Assembly (NCBI GenBank): GCA_024234635.1
Contig: JACKNX010000001.1
Location: 62,001-126,000, forward strand
Direction: 5' to 3'
DNA length: 64,000 nt
Source of the DNA: Pseudomonadales bacterium
GTDB lineage: Bacteria; Pseudomonadota; Gammaproteobacteria; Pseudomonadales; Azotimanducaceae
The notes below the pieces were generated by a model. It worked only from the letters and a program-made list of their open reading frames with translations. It did no database searches and was not told where the DNA came from. Position numbers and translations under genes: made by a program. This document shows, in pieces, positions 51,047-60,299 of the stretch. Every line of letters begins with the position of its first letter. Within the stretch, counting starts at the first letter, position 1.

Positions 51047-51453
51047 TTCCTGCACCCGGACGTACACTCACCGACCTGGCCATGCGCCTGATGCTGGGCA
51101 TCGCGCCGCAAACGACCACCACTTTCGCGGCGGCGGACTGCGGGCTCATTGCGCAACTGCTGCTGACCATGGGCCAGGAATTCGAGCGCGCCGTCGATAC
51201 GCGCATGCAGGATATCCACGAACTGAAGGCACTGTTCGGAACCGCCCCGGCGGATGCGGCGCGCGCGCGATTCATGGGCGCCACACCCGCCTCGCTCCAC
51301 CTGCGAGACGTGAATGCACTGCATGATGAGGGCATGCAACTGCTGGCCATCCTGCATGCACAGGCGGAAGCGGACGATGCGGCGCTCAACGCACGCATCT
51401 GGGCGTTTCTGCGCGCGCACAGCGAGCGGCACAAGTTCGAGACCCTGGGCTGA
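51043..51453 (+). CDS. Hypothetical protein coupled to the phosphotransferase
   Basis: A 136-residue soluble, mostly helical protein starting at a GTG that overlaps the phosphotransferase stop. Segments such as MGQEFERAVDTRMQDIHELKALF and LNARIWAFLRAHSERHKFETLG suggest a helical bundle. I do not recognise the family, though small proteins in this position accompany ACAD10-type phosphotransferases in other genomes. No signal peptide or membrane helix. Function unknown. Confidence 0.7.
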   Translation: MIPAPGRTLTDLAMRLMLGIAPQTTTTFAAADCGLIAQLLLTMGQEFERAVDTRMQDIHELKALFGTAPADAARARFMGATPASLHLRDVNALHDEGMQLLAILHAQAEADDAALNARIWAFLRAHSERHKFETLG

Positions 51454-51576
51454 GCCGGGGCTGGCTGACAAATCCATACAACCCGATGCAGTGTCGCGAG
51501 CCCAGGCGTTTATCATCTCCCCGGACAGTAACCCCGTCGGGCACGTTCCCCGCGCAAGGTTGAAGGGAAACGTTCG

Positions 51577-52692
51577 ATGACCACACGCAAAACCGCCCTC
51601 ATCACCGGCATCACCGGCCAGGACGGCGCCTACCTCACCGAATTCCTGCTGGAAAAGGGTTACGAGGTACACGGCGTGAAACGCCGCAGTTCGCTGTTCA
51701 ACACGGATCGCATCGATCATCTCTATGAAGATCCACACGTGGACAACCGTCACCTCATCCTGCACCACGGCGACCTGACCGACAGCAGCAACCTCATCCG
51801 CATCGTGCAGGAATGCCAGCCGCACGAGATCTACAACCTGGGCGCGCAGAGTCACGTGGCTGTATCCTTCGAAGCCCCCGAATACACCGCCCAGGTGGAT
51901 GCTCTCGGCACGCTCCGGCTGCTCGAAGCCATACGGATACTGGGCCTGGGGGACAAAACCCGCTTCTACCAGGCCTCCACCTCCGAGATGTACGGCAAGG
52001 TCACCGAATCACCGCAGAACGAACAGACACCGTTCCATCCCCGTTCGCCCTATGCCGCCGCCAAGCTGTATGCGCACTGGATGGTGGTGAACTACAGGGA
52101 GGCGTATAACTTCTTCGCCTGCAGCGGCATCCTGTTCAATCACGAATCGCCGCTGCGCGGGGAGACCTTTGTCACGCGCAAGATCACGCGCGGCATCAGC
52201 CGCATCGTGCTGGGGCTGCAGGATTGTCTTTACCTGGGGAACCTGGACGCCTTGCGCGACTGGGGGCATGCTCGGGACTACGTGGCCATGCAGTGGGCCA
52301 TGTTGCAACAGGACACCCCACGCGACTATGTGATCGCCATGGGCGAGCAGCATTCCGTGCGCGAGGCGGTTGAACTCGCCTGCTCGCTGCTTGGCCTCAC
52401 CATTGCGTGGCGCGGCAAGGGCGTGGACGAGGTTGGCGTCGTCACGCAATCCACCTTGCACGACATCGTTCCGGGGACCGTCATCGTGCGTGTTGACGCA
52501 CGCTACTTCCGGCCCACGGAAGTCGACACCCTGCTCGGCGATGCCTCGCGCGCGCGCCGGGAACTCGGCTGGGCGCCACGACACACCTTTGGAGACATCA
52601 TGAAGGAAATGGTTGACGCAGACTTCGAGCTGGCCCGGCGGGACGCACTGGTTGGCAACGCCGGTTTTACCGTCTACCAGCGTCACGAATGA
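51577..52692 (+). CDS. gmd: GDP-mannose 4,6-dehydratase
   Basis: A 371-residue extended SDR that converts GDP-mannose to GDP-4-keto-6-deoxymannose. GITGQDGAYLTEFLLEKGYE is the diagnostic start, KRRSSLFNTDRID follows, and the catalytic Tyr-Lys pair is in SPYAAAKLYAHW. RYFRPTEVDTLLGD in the C-terminal part is typical. AAGGGAAA precedes the ATG. The stop overlaps the fcl start by four bases. With fcl it supplies GDP-L-fucose for glycans. Confidence 0.96.
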   Translation: MTTRKTALITGITGQDGAYLTEFLLEKGYEVHGVKRRSSLFNTDRIDHLYEDPHVDNRHLILHHGDLTDSSNLIRIVQECQPHEIYNLGAQSHVAVSFEAPEYTAQVDALGTLRLLEAIRILGLGDKTRFYQASTSEMYGKVTESPQNEQTPFHPRSPYAAAKLYAHWMVVNYREAYNFFACSGILFNHESPLRGETFVTRKITRGISRIVLGLQDCLYLGNLDALRDWGHARDYVAMQWAMLQQDTPRDYVIAMGEQHSVREAVELACSLLGLTIAWRGKGVDEVGVVTQSTLHDIVPGTVIVRVDARYFRPTEVDTLLGDASRARRELGWAPRHTFGDIMKEMVDADFELARRDALVGNAGFTVYQRHE

Positions 52693-53681
52693 ACGGGAAT
52701 GCCGACGCTGCGGCGCTGCGGGAGCAACGCATATTCGTTGCGGGCGCCACCGGCATGGTGGGCTCGGCGGTAGTGCGTGAGCTCCAGCGCGCCGGCTACC
52801 AGCAGGTACTGGGTACACCGCGCGCGGAACTGGACTGCCGGAACCCAAGCGCCGTCGCCGATTTTTTTACGCGCCAGCGTCCGGAACTCGTCATTATCGC
52901 GGCGGCGCGCGTGGGTGGTATTCACGCCAACGATACCTACCCCGCCGATTTCCTGTACGACAATCTGATGATCGAGGCCAACCTGATCGACGCCGCACGC
53001 CGGCACGACGTGCAGCGGCTGGTCTTTCTCGGCAGCAGTTGTATCTATCCCCGAATGGCGCCGCAGCCCATCCCGGAGTCCGCGCTCCTCACCGGTGCGC
53101 TTGAACCCACCAACGAGGCCTATGCCATCGCCAAGATCGCCGGCATCAAGCTGTGCGAGAGCTATGCGCGTCAGCATGGTTGTGATTTCCGGTCGCTCAT
53201 GCCAACCAACCTGTACGGTCCGGGCGACAACTTCCACCCGCAGGACAGCCATGTGATACCGGCGCTGCTGCAGCGTTTTCATCATGCCATCGAGAACGAT
53301 CGCGACGTCGTGACGGTTTGGGGCAGTGGCGCCGCGCGCCGGGAATTCCTGCACGTGGACGACCTCGCCGCCGCCGTGCGCTTCATGCTCGAACTGCCGC
53401 GGCGGCAACTGGAGTCTGCGGTCACGCCGCGCCAGAGCCACCTCAACGTGGGCACCGGCGAGGACCTGTCCATTGCCGATCTGGTATCGGCCATCGTACG
53501 GGTTACGGGCTATCGCGGCCGCGTGGAATTCGACCGCACCCGCCCTGACGGTACGCCGCGCAAACTGCTGGATACGTCGGTGATCAACCGCCTGGGATGG
53601 CATCACCGGATCAGTCTGGACGACGGCCTGCGCGACACCTGGCGTTGGTTTCTCGACAACCAGGCACGGCTGCGGCGCTGA
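52689..53681 (+). CDS. fcl: GDP-L-fucose synthase
   Basis: A 330-residue epimerase-reductase making GDP-L-fucose from GDP-4-keto-6-deoxymannose. FVAGATGMVGSAVVREL binds NADP, FLGSSCIYPR is the family signature, and the Tyr-Lys pair lies in NEAYAIAKIAGIKLCESY; MPTNLYGPGDNFHP follows. The first 13 residues before the Rossmann fold are unusually long. Operon with gmd. Its last codons form one arm of a hairpin with the start of the intergenic DNA before convergent glyS. Confidence 0.95.
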   Translation: MNGNADAAALREQRIFVAGATGMVGSAVVRELQRAGYQQVLGTPRAELDCRNPSAVADFFTRQRPELVIIAAARVGGIHANDTYPADFLYDNLMIEANLIDAARRHDVQRLVFLGSSCIYPRMAPQPIPESALLTGALEPTNEAYAIAKIAGIKLCESYARQHGCDFRSLMPTNLYGPGDNFHPQDSHVIPALLQRFHHAIENDRDVVTVWGSGAARREFLHVDDLAAAVRFMLELPRRQLESAVTPRQSHLNVGTGEDLSIADLVSAIVRVTGYRGRVEFDRTRPDGTPRKLLDTSVINRLGWHHRISLDDGLRDTWRWFLDNQARLRR

Positions 53682-53692
53682 GACAGCGCCGC
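53672..53692. terminator. Hairpin between convergent fcl and glyS
   Basis: GCGGCGCTG and CAGCGCCGC form a nine-base GC-rich stem with a three-base loop, spanning the fcl stop codon. The fcl and glyS genes converge eight bases later. A T-rich tail is missing, so it could be a weak or factor-assisted terminator for either direction. Confidence 0.45.
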
Positions 53693-53699
53693 GGCGCGC

Positions 53700-55076
53700 T
53701 CACGCCTGCAGCCGTTCCTTCACGTAGGCGGGCAGTTCCGCTACCGCAATACGTTCCTGGGCCATGGTATCGCGGTCGCGCACGGTGACCGTGTCGTCCT
53801 CGTCCACGGTCTGGAAATCCACGGTCACGCACAGCGGCGTGCCCACCTCGTCATGGCGGCGGTAGCCCTTGCCGATGTTGCCGGAGTTCTCGAACAGGAT
53901 GCGGCCCAGCCCCAGACGCTGCAGGCTCTGTTTCACGGCCAGCGCCTTGTTGACGATGCCCTCGTGATTGCGCTTGAGCGGCATCACGGCAACCTTGATC
54001 GGCGCCAGGTGCGGCTTGAAGCCCATCACCACGCGTTCGTTGCCGTTCTCAAGTTTCTCCACGCGGTAGGCTTCGTTCATCACCGCCAGCACGCCACGGT
54101 CCACGCCCGCCGATGGCTCGATGACGTAGGGCACCTGCCAGGCTTTGGTTTCCAGGTCCTGCACGGCAAGCCGCGTGTTGGAATCCACGTTCTCCATGAC
54201 CTTTGCCGCCAGATGCAGCTCCGACTGATTCTTGGAGTGTGAACCGAGGTCAAAATCCGTGCGGTTGGCGATACCTTCCAGCTCTTCGAGCCCGTGCGGA
54301 AAGCGGTACATCACGTCCACCGTGGCCTTGGAATAGTGCGAGAGATCCGCTTCCGGCACGTAGTACAGCTCCAGGCGATCACGTGGCACGCCCTGGGCTT
54401 CCCACCAGTTCAGCCGCTCTTCCACCCACAGTTTGTGCCACGCTTCGTCTTCCCCTGCGGGCACGAAGAACTCCAGTTCCATCTGCTCGAATTCGCGCAC
54501 GCGAAAGATGAAATTGCGCGGCGTGATCTCGTTGCGGAAGGCCTTGCCGATCTGCGCAATGCCGAACGGCGGTCGGCGCGAGGTGGAATCCAGAACGTTC
54601 TTGAAGTTGGTGAAGATCGCCTGCGCCGTCTCCGGCCGCAGATAGGCAAAACTCGAGCCGTCGTCCACCGGGCCGATGGCCGTCCTGAACATGAGGTTGA
54701 AGGGGCGCGGCTCGGTCAGGTCCTTCGAGCCGCACGCCGGGCACTGATCGCCTTTCAGGTGATCCGCACGCCAGCGCGCCTTGCATGTGCGGCAGTCCAC
54801 CAGCGGGTCGGAGAACGTGGCCTCATGCCCTGAATAACGCAGGGTTTTCGGGTTGGTGATGATCGCCGCATCCAGCCCTTCCACGTCATCGCGCTCATAC
54901 ACCATGGCCCGCCACCAGGCGGCCTTGAGGTTGTTCTTCAACTCGACGCCGAGCGGACCGTAGTCGTAGATCCCCTGCAGGCCACCATAGATGTCACTGG
55001 ACTGGAAGATGAAGCCGCGACGCTTCGAGAGCGCCACCAGTTCGTCCATGCTGTTTGCTGGCACGTGCGTATCCAC
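53700..55076 (-). CDS. glyS: Glycyl-tRNA synthetase, single-chain (alpha2) type
   Basis: A 458-residue class II synthetase of the archaeal/eukaryotic/Gram-positive homodimeric type. SSDIYGGLQGIYDYGPLGVELK is the family start. Motif 2 (QIGKAFRNEITPRNFIFRVREFEQMELEFF) and motif 3 near the C-terminal part are intact, and a zinc-binding insertion shows CRTC and CPAC. The C-terminal anticodon-binding domain is present. Most gammaproteobacteria instead use the two-subunit GlyQ-GlyS enzyme, so this is a lineage marker or transferred gene. The 289 bases upstream hold no gene. Confidence 0.95.
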   Translation of the reverse strand: MDTHVPANSMDELVALSKRRGFIFQSSDIYGGLQGIYDYGPLGVELKNNLKAAWWRAMVYERDDVEGLDAAIITNPKTLRYSGHEATFSDPLVDCRTCKARWRADHLKGDQCPACGSKDLTEPRPFNLMFRTAIGPVDDGSSFAYLRPETAQAIFTNFKNVLDSTSRRPPFGIAQIGKAFRNEITPRNFIFRVREFEQMELEFFVPAGEDEAWHKLWVEERLNWWEAQGVPRDRLELYYVPEADLSHYSKATVDVMYRFPHGLEELEGIANRTDFDLGSHSKNQSELHLAAKVMENVDSNTRLAVQDLETKAWQVPYVIEPSAGVDRGVLAVMNEAYRVEKLENGNERVVMGFKPHLAPIKVAVMPLKRNHEGIVNKALAVKQSLQRLGLGRILFENSGNIGKGYRRHDEVGTPLCVTVDFQTVDEDDTVTVRDRDTMAQERIAVAELPAYVKERLQA

Positions 55077-55365
55077 CCTGTTGCTTGGCGGGCCGCACTA
55101 TACCGGAGAAGCAAGGCGAACTGCAGGCAGCCTGCCCTCCACGGGACGAGGAGCAGCGGGGAGCAGACCGCCATGGTCGTCTGCCCTCCCTGCCGTCCGG
55201 CGCCTGTCACCGCCATCGCGTGATCGCAGGTCCGGAGTTTGTGGACTGGTCAGCAAACCTGCCCGAAATGTGACCAATTCGCTTACATGGCTGCACAACG
55301 GCCCACCAAAAAACCGGATGCGTTCTGGTTCAATGGCCTACGAAATTTGACCAGGAAGGAAAGCC

Positions 55366-55683
55366 ATGCGACTGGATGATCCCCGCGACAGCAACAAGCG
55401 CTTTTTCCGCGCCTCCAAGCGACTGCTGATGCTGAACGGCGCCTGGTACTTCTCCACCCGCGAAGGCGAGAGGGGCCCGTTCCCTTCCCGCGAAGCCGCA
55501 GAAAAGGAACTCATGCTGTTCACGCAGGAAGTGAATGAACTGCAGTCCTTCCAGAAATCCCGCGAGGCTGAAAGTCGCGACGTAAAAAAGCCGAAGGCAG
55601 CCCCCATGACGAGGGCGGAGCCGCGCAGACGCCGGGAGACCAAGCCGCTCTCGCTGAATCCGGCACCCGACCTCCTGATCTGA
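55366..55683 (+). CDS. DUF6316 family protein
   Basis: A 105-residue soluble protein. The centre (RFFRASKRLLMLNGAWYFSTREGERGPFPS followed by REAAEKEL) is the small beta-sheet domain of DUF6316, seen in marine and related gammaproteobacteria; the C-terminal half is basic and probably disordered. Function unknown. GGAAGGAAA precedes the ATG. A good rho-independent terminator follows about 80 bases after the stop. A short direct repeat (CGAAAT.TGACCA) occurs at 55264 and 55341 in its upstream region. Confidence 0.75.
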   Translation: MRLDDPRDSNKRFFRASKRLLMLNGAWYFSTREGERGPFPSREAAEKELMLFTQEVNELQSFQKSREAESRDVKKPKAAPMTRAEPRRRRETKPLSLNPAPDLLI

Positions 55684-55762
55684 TTCCGGCTGCAACCGTC
55701 TGGCGGCAGGTACTCGATATCCTGACCCGCCGCGGTCAGTAGCCGCCGCCCGCACCTCGCCC

Positions 55763-55795
55763 GCCCCGCCTTACTTCCGGCGGGGCAATTGTTTT
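55763..55795 (+). terminator. Rho-independent terminator after the DUF6316 gene
   Basis: GCCCCGCC and GGCGGGGC form a perfect eight-base stem with an eight-base loop, followed by AATTGTTTTAG. It is the clearest intrinsic terminator in the window and separates the DUF6316 gene from the lipid-type cluster starting at 55924. Confidence 0.75.
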
Positions 55796-55923
55796 AGCCC
55801 GTCGTTACGCTACGCTGTCGGTCCCTGTCGGCCACCCTTTCCGGTACCCACACGCGGGCAGCCCCCGCGGCACGGCGCTGGAGGGCGCCGACGGAATCGC
55901 GACGACAACGAGGGGGAAATTTC

Positions 55924-56937
55924 ATGGCCAGGGTCCGACTGGAACCATCCGACGAGTACATGCATCCGCTGGAAGCAGCGGCCAACTTCAACGAGAGCAT
56001 GTATTTCAATGTCTTCGACCGGCAGAACAACGTTGGCGGCTGGTTCCGGCTGGCCAACCGACCGAACGAAGGCCGCGGGGAAATGACCTGCTGCCTCTAT
56101 CTGCCAGACGGCCGTATCGGCTTCATGTTCCGGCGCCCGGAGCGCCGCGACAACGACGCGTTCGATGGCGGTGGCATGCGCTTTGAGGTCGTGGAGCCAT
56201 TTCGCACGCTGAAGGTCACCTTCGAGGGCAAGGTATGCCTGCTCACCAACCCCCAGGACATGGCGGACCCGTCCACCGCATTTCGCAACAACCCCTCCGT
56301 TCCGTCCAGCGTACGCCTGACGTTCACCGGCATTTCGCCGATGTTCGGCGGTGAGCCCGTGAACGATGACGGCAGCCCCATCGAGCAGAAAGCAGACGAA
56401 GGCTTTGCACGCGGCCACTACGAACAACACATGCGCGGCACCGGCGAAATCCGCGTCGGCGACGAAACCTTCACGATCGACGGCCTTGGCCTGCGCGACC
56501 ACTCCTGGGGACCGCGCTTCTGGCAAAGCATCTACTGGTACCGCTGGCTGCCCATGGTGTTCGACGAATCCTTTGCCATGATGGTCTCGATCGTATGTCG
56601 CAGGCCAGGCGAAATGCATGCAGGCGGCATGGTGCTGCGCGATGGCGAATACGTGATGATCAGGGAAGCCACCGTCACAGCGGACTACGACGACAATCAG
56701 AATCAGACCACGATGCGCATCACCGCACGCACCGACGAACGCGAATACACCGTGGACGGACGGGTCATCTCCCTCATTCCACTGCGCAACCGGCGGCAGA
56801 CCCCCGATGGGGAATCGCTGGTGACGCGCATCACCGAAGGCATGACCGAATTCACCTGCGACGGCAGGACGGGTTACGGCCTGTCCGAATTCCTGGATCA
56901 GATCGTCGACGGCCGCGCCGTCGGTATGGAGGCGTGA
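55924..56937 (+). CDS. DUF7064/DUF7065-type (AttH/Svf1-like) protein
   Basis: A 337-residue protein with a duplicated lipocalin-like architecture. LGLRDHSWGPRFW near residue 195 is the signature shared with AttH/CrtC and Svf1-like proteins; an N-terminal half with NVGGWFRLANRPNEGRGE forms the first barrel. Members of this group are found in clusters for steroid, terpenoid or fatty-acid breakdown, but their reaction is not defined to my knowledge. GAGGGGGAAATTTC precedes the ATG. It is the first gene of a three-gene operon with an acyl-CoA synthetase two bases downstream. Confidence 0.78.
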   Translation: MARVRLEPSDEYMHPLEAAANFNESMYFNVFDRQNNVGGWFRLANRPNEGRGEMTCCLYLPDGRIGFMFRRPERRDNDAFDGGGMRFEVVEPFRTLKVTFEGKVCLLTNPQDMADPSTAFRNNPSVPSSVRLTFTGISPMFGGEPVNDDGSPIEQKADEGFARGHYEQHMRGTGEIRVGDETFTIDGLGLRDHSWGPRFWQSIYWYRWLPMVFDESFAMMVSIVCRRPGEMHAGGMVLRDGEYVMIREATVTADYDDNQNQTTMRITARTDEREYTVDGRVISLIPLRNRRQTPDGESLVTRITEGMTEFTCDGRTGYGLSEFLDQIVDGRAVGMEA

Positions 56938-56939
56938 GC

Positions 56940-58562
56940 ATGGGCTGGAACTATGGCGATATCCTCGATGGCCTCGCGGACGTGCTGCCACCGGAGAAGC
57001 CGGCCCTCATTCACGCCGACACCGTCATCTCCTGGCAGGACTTCACCGCGCAGACCAACCGTCTGGCCCGTGCACTTGCCACCCGTGGCGTCGGCGTTGG
57101 CGACAAGGTTGCGTTCTATCTGCGTAACTCCCCCGCCTACAGCCAACTCCTGGGGGCCTGTTTCAAGGGGCGTTTCACGCACGTGAACGTGAACTACCGG
57201 TACGTCGAGGACGAACTGGTCTACATCATCGACAACTCCGACAGTACCGTGGTGGCGTTCGACGAAGACTTCGCGGATCGCATCGTCGCCATTCGCAGCC
57301 GACTGCCGAACGTGAAGGTCTGGCTGCAGTCAGGTTCCGGCACGCGACCCGACTTTGCCGAGGACTTTGCCCATCTGCTGAACGCCGGCGACGGCTCGCC
57401 GCTCGGTATCACGCGCAGCGCCGACGACCTGTTGTTTCTTTACACGGGCGGCACCACCGGGATGCCGAAAGGCGTGATGTGGCGCCATGAAGACCAGTGG
57501 CTTGCCGGCGCCGCGGGCGCCAATGCCGCCATGGGCGGCGTGCGCCCGGCCACGCTGGCGGCGCACCTTGACAACGTAAAGGCGTCGGGCGGTGGCGGCC
57601 GCACCATTCCGTGCTGCCCCCTCATGCACGGCACCGGCCTGTTCACGGCCATGGGCACCCTGGGCGCCGGCGGCACCATCGTCACGCTCACCGGCCAATC
57701 CTTCACCGCCGAAGAACTCTGGGACACCGTGGACAGGCACAAGGTCAACGGCCTGGCCATTGTCGGCGACGCCTTCGCCAAGCCGATGCTGCGATGCCTG
57801 GAGGAAAACCCGGAGCGGTGGGATATCAGCTCTCTCGCGTCCATCATCTCCAGCGGCGTGATGTGGAGCCCCGAGGTGAAGCGTGGCCTGCTCAGGCACA
57901 ACCGCAACATGGTGCTCACCGACTCCTTCGGCGCCTCGGAGGCGGTCGGCTTCGGCCGCTCCGACACGACGGCCGACGGCACCACGGAAGTGGCCAAATT
58001 CAAGCTCGGCGAGAACTGCAAGGTGTTCGACGAGAACTTCGAGGAAGTCCCGCCGGGCAGTGGCCGCGTCGGCTTCGTCGCCCGTTCGGGTCCTCTGCCG
58101 ATGGGCTACTACAAGGACCCCGAGAAGACCGCAAAGACGTTCCCCACCATCCGCGGCGTGCGCTACTCCATTCCTGGCGATTACTGCCAGGTGGAAGCGG
58201 ACGGCACGCTCATCCTGCTCGGGCGCGGCAGCGTATGCATCAACACGGCCGGCGAGAAGGTGTATCCGGAGGAGATCGAAGAAGTGCTGAAAACGCATCC
58301 CGCAGTTGCCGATGCGCTGGTGGTTGGCGTGGCTGATGACAAGTGGGGGCAGGCCGTTACCGGTGTGATACACCTGGAACAGGGCGCCAACTTCGACGAG
58401 GCTGACATTCGCGCGCACGTGCGCCAGCATCTGGCGGGCTACAAGACACCAAAACGCATCCTCGTCACCACACAGGCCATGCGCGCCAGCAACGGCAAGG
58501 CGGACTACAAGGGTGTGCGGCAGTTCGCCGAAGATTCCATCAACGGAGGCCTGCACGCATGA
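56940..58562 (+). CDS. Acyl-CoA synthetase (FadD-type, ANL superfamily)
   Basis: A 540-residue adenylate-forming enzyme that activates a carboxylic acid to its CoA thioester. The P-loop-like motif is LFLYTGGTTGMPKGVMW, the second AMP motif is TDSFGASEAVGFG, GDYCQVEADGTLILLGRGS holds the hinge Asp, and the catalytic Lys is in NGKADYKGVR near the end. The layout resembles FadD enzymes of steroid side-chain or cyclic acid metabolism. It sits between the DUF7064-type gene and an SDR, all overlapping or nearly so. Confidence 0.93.
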   Translation: MGWNYGDILDGLADVLPPEKPALIHADTVISWQDFTAQTNRLARALATRGVGVGDKVAFYLRNSPAYSQLLGACFKGRFTHVNVNYRYVEDELVYIIDNSDSTVVAFDEDFADRIVAIRSRLPNVKVWLQSGSGTRPDFAEDFAHLLNAGDGSPLGITRSADDLLFLYTGGTTGMPKGVMWRHEDQWLAGAAGANAAMGGVRPATLAAHLDNVKASGGGGRTIPCCPLMHGTGLFTAMGTLGAGGTIVTLTGQSFTAEELWDTVDRHKVNGLAIVGDAFAKPMLRCLEENPERWDISSLASIISSGVMWSPEVKRGLLRHNRNMVLTDSFGASEAVGFGRSDTTADGTTEVAKFKLGENCKVFDENFEEVPPGSGRVGFVARSGPLPMGYYKDPEKTAKTFPTIRGVRYSIPGDYCQVEADGTLILLGRGSVCINTAGEKVYPEEIEEVLKTHPAVADALVVGVADDKWGQAVTGVIHLEQGANFDEADIRAHVRQHLAGYKTPKRILVTTQAMRASNGKADYKGVRQFAEDSINGGLHA

Positions 58563-59338
58563 CATCCACCCTTTTCGACCTGACCGGCAAGGTGGCATTG
58601 ATCACGGGCTCGAGCAAGGGCATCGGCCGCGCCATCGCCGAGGAAATGGCGCGCCACGGCGCCCGCGTGGTGATCTCCAGCCGCAAGGCGGATATTTGCG
58701 AGGAGGTGACCCGTGCCATCAACGCGGAGATGCCTGACGGACCGGGTGGCGCGGTATCGATCCCGGCCAACATCAGTCGCAAGGAGGAACTTGCCCGTCT
58801 CGTCGAGGCAACGAAGCGCCAGTTGGGTGCCATTGACATCCTCGTCTGCAACGCAGCCGTGAATCCCTTCTATGGTCCCATGAGTGAACTGCCGGACAGC
58901 GCGTTCGACAAGATCCTGGACGTGAACATCAAGTCCAACCACTGGCTCACGCAGATGGTGGTGCCGGACATGAAGGCGCGGCGCGACGGGGCCATCATCA
59001 TCGTGTCCTCCGTCGGCGGTGTGCGTGGCAGCAGCGATCTGGGCGCCTACTGCATCTCGAAGGCAGCGGACGTGCAGCTTGCACGCAACCTGGCCGTGGA
59101 GCTGGGACCGTTCAACATTCGTGCAAACGCCATTTCGCCGGGGCTCGTGCGCACGGACTTTGCACGGGCGCTGTGGGAAAACCCGGAAATTCTGGAGCGG
59201 CGAACTGCCGGCGATCCACTCAGGCGCATCGGCGAACCCCACGAGATCGCGGGCGCGGCGGTGTTCCTGGCATCCCGCGCAGGCAGTTTTACCACCGGGC
59301 AGAACCTGATCATCGACGGCGGTTCGACGATTACCTGA
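58559..59338 (+). CDS. SDR family oxidoreductase
   Basis: A 259-residue SDR. TGSSKGIGRAIAEE binds the cofactor, SSRKAD after strand two suggests NADP, CNAAVNP stands for NNAG, and the active site is IVSSVGG...GAYCISKAA. PGLVRTDFA and the C-terminal IDGGSTIT are standard. The start overlaps the acyl-CoA synthetase stop by four bases (ATGA). Likely a 3-hydroxyacyl or alcohol dehydrogenase step after CoA activation, inferred from the operon. Confidence 0.92.
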   Translation: MTSTLFDLTGKVALITGSSKGIGRAIAEEMARHGARVVISSRKADICEEVTRAINAEMPDGPGGAVSIPANISRKEELARLVEATKRQLGAIDILVCNAAVNPFYGPMSELPDSAFDKILDVNIKSNHWLTQMVVPDMKARRDGAIIIVSSVGGVRGSSDLGAYCISKAADVQLARNLAVELGPFNIRANAISPGLVRTDFARALWENPEILERRTAGDPLRRIGEPHEIAGAAVFLASRAGSFTTGQNLIIDGGSTIT

Positions 59339-59405
59339 CGTTGAGCGCGATACCGCGGTCATCACCGGGTATGGTGACCGCTCCCAACACTGGCCGGGAG
59401 GCAAC

Positions 59406-60134
59406 ATGAAAGAACAACGCTGGTGGGCTACCGCCATCCTTATCGGCGCCGTCATCGGCCTCGTCTGCCTGCCGCTCGGCGCCATCGGCACGCGCCTTGG
59501 CGTGTGGGGTTTCCAGCTGGGACTCGGACTGGTCGCCATCGGCGCGGCCCTGGGCGCACTGGCGCTGCTGACGGGTTTCATCGCACTGATCGTGACCTTT
59601 GCGAAGCGACTCACCGGTGAGCGGGCAACAATCGCCGTGGCGCTGATCCTCTCCGCGGTGGTGGTGGGCGTGGTTGGATCACAGGCAGTGAAAGGGCGCG
59701 GCGTGCCGGCGATTCACGACATCACCACGGATACCGCAGATCCACCGCAGTTCAATCGCGTCGTTGCACTACGTGGGCCGGACAGCAATCCACTCACCTA
59801 CGACGCGAAGACGCTGCCAGCGCTGCAGGCTGAGGCGTATCCAGACGTGCAGTCTCTTGTGACCGACGAGTCACCGGGCGAGATATTCTCCCGGGCGCGC
59901 GGCGTGCTGGACCGCATGGGACTGGAACTGGTCAACGTGGATGGCGACGCAGGGGTCATCGAAGCAACCGACACCACGTTCTGGTTTGGCTTCAAGGACG
60001 ACGTGGTCGTGCGGGTGCGCCAGGCGGACGGTGGTGGGTCCATCGTGGATATACGGAGCGTGTCGCGGGTCGGCGTGAGCGATCTTGGCGTCAATGCAGG
60101 GCGGATTCGGGCGGTTTTGCAGGAACTCCGTTGA
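59406..60134 (+). CDS. DUF1499-domain membrane protein
   Basis: A 242-residue protein with three hydrophobic helices in the first 90 residues and a C-terminal DUF1499 domain (about 120-242: YPDVQSLVTDESPGEIFSRAR, VIEATDTTFWFGFKDDVVVRVR, VDIRSVSRVGVSDLG and the final RIRAVLQEL). DUF1499 proteins occur widely in proteobacteria without an assigned function. GGGAGGCAAC precedes the ATG. It follows the SDR by 67 bases and may or may not share its transcript. Confidence 0.85.
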   Translation: MKEQRWWATAILIGAVIGLVCLPLGAIGTRLGVWGFQLGLGLVAIGAALGALALLTGFIALIVTFAKRLTGERATIAVALILSAVVVGVVGSQAVKGRGVPAIHDITTDTADPPQFNRVVALRGPDSNPLTYDAKTLPALQAEAYPDVQSLVTDESPGEIFSRARGVLDRMGLELVNVDGDAGVIEATDTTFWFGFKDDVVVRVRQADGGGSIVDIRSVSRVGVSDLGVNAGRIRAVLQELR

Positions 60135-60223
60135 TCGCCAGGCTGTCGGTCCAGAACGCACGTTGCGAAAGCCCGCCGTAGAGCTGCTGCAACGGAGAGG
60201 CGCAGGAGTGGCCCACGCCCCTT

Positions 60224-60244
60224 CAGCAGCCGCGTTGGCTGCTG
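60224..60244. terminator. Hairpin between convergent DUF1499 and beta-barrel genes
   Basis: CAGCAGCC and GGCTGCTG form an eight-base stem with loop GCGTT in the gap between two convergent genes. No strong T tract follows on either strand, so a terminator role is only suggested by position. Confidence 0.4.
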
Positions 60245-60299
60245 TCACTTCTCGACACACCGGTCTGCGTGCCACGAGCCCACGCAACGCCGCCTGTAC

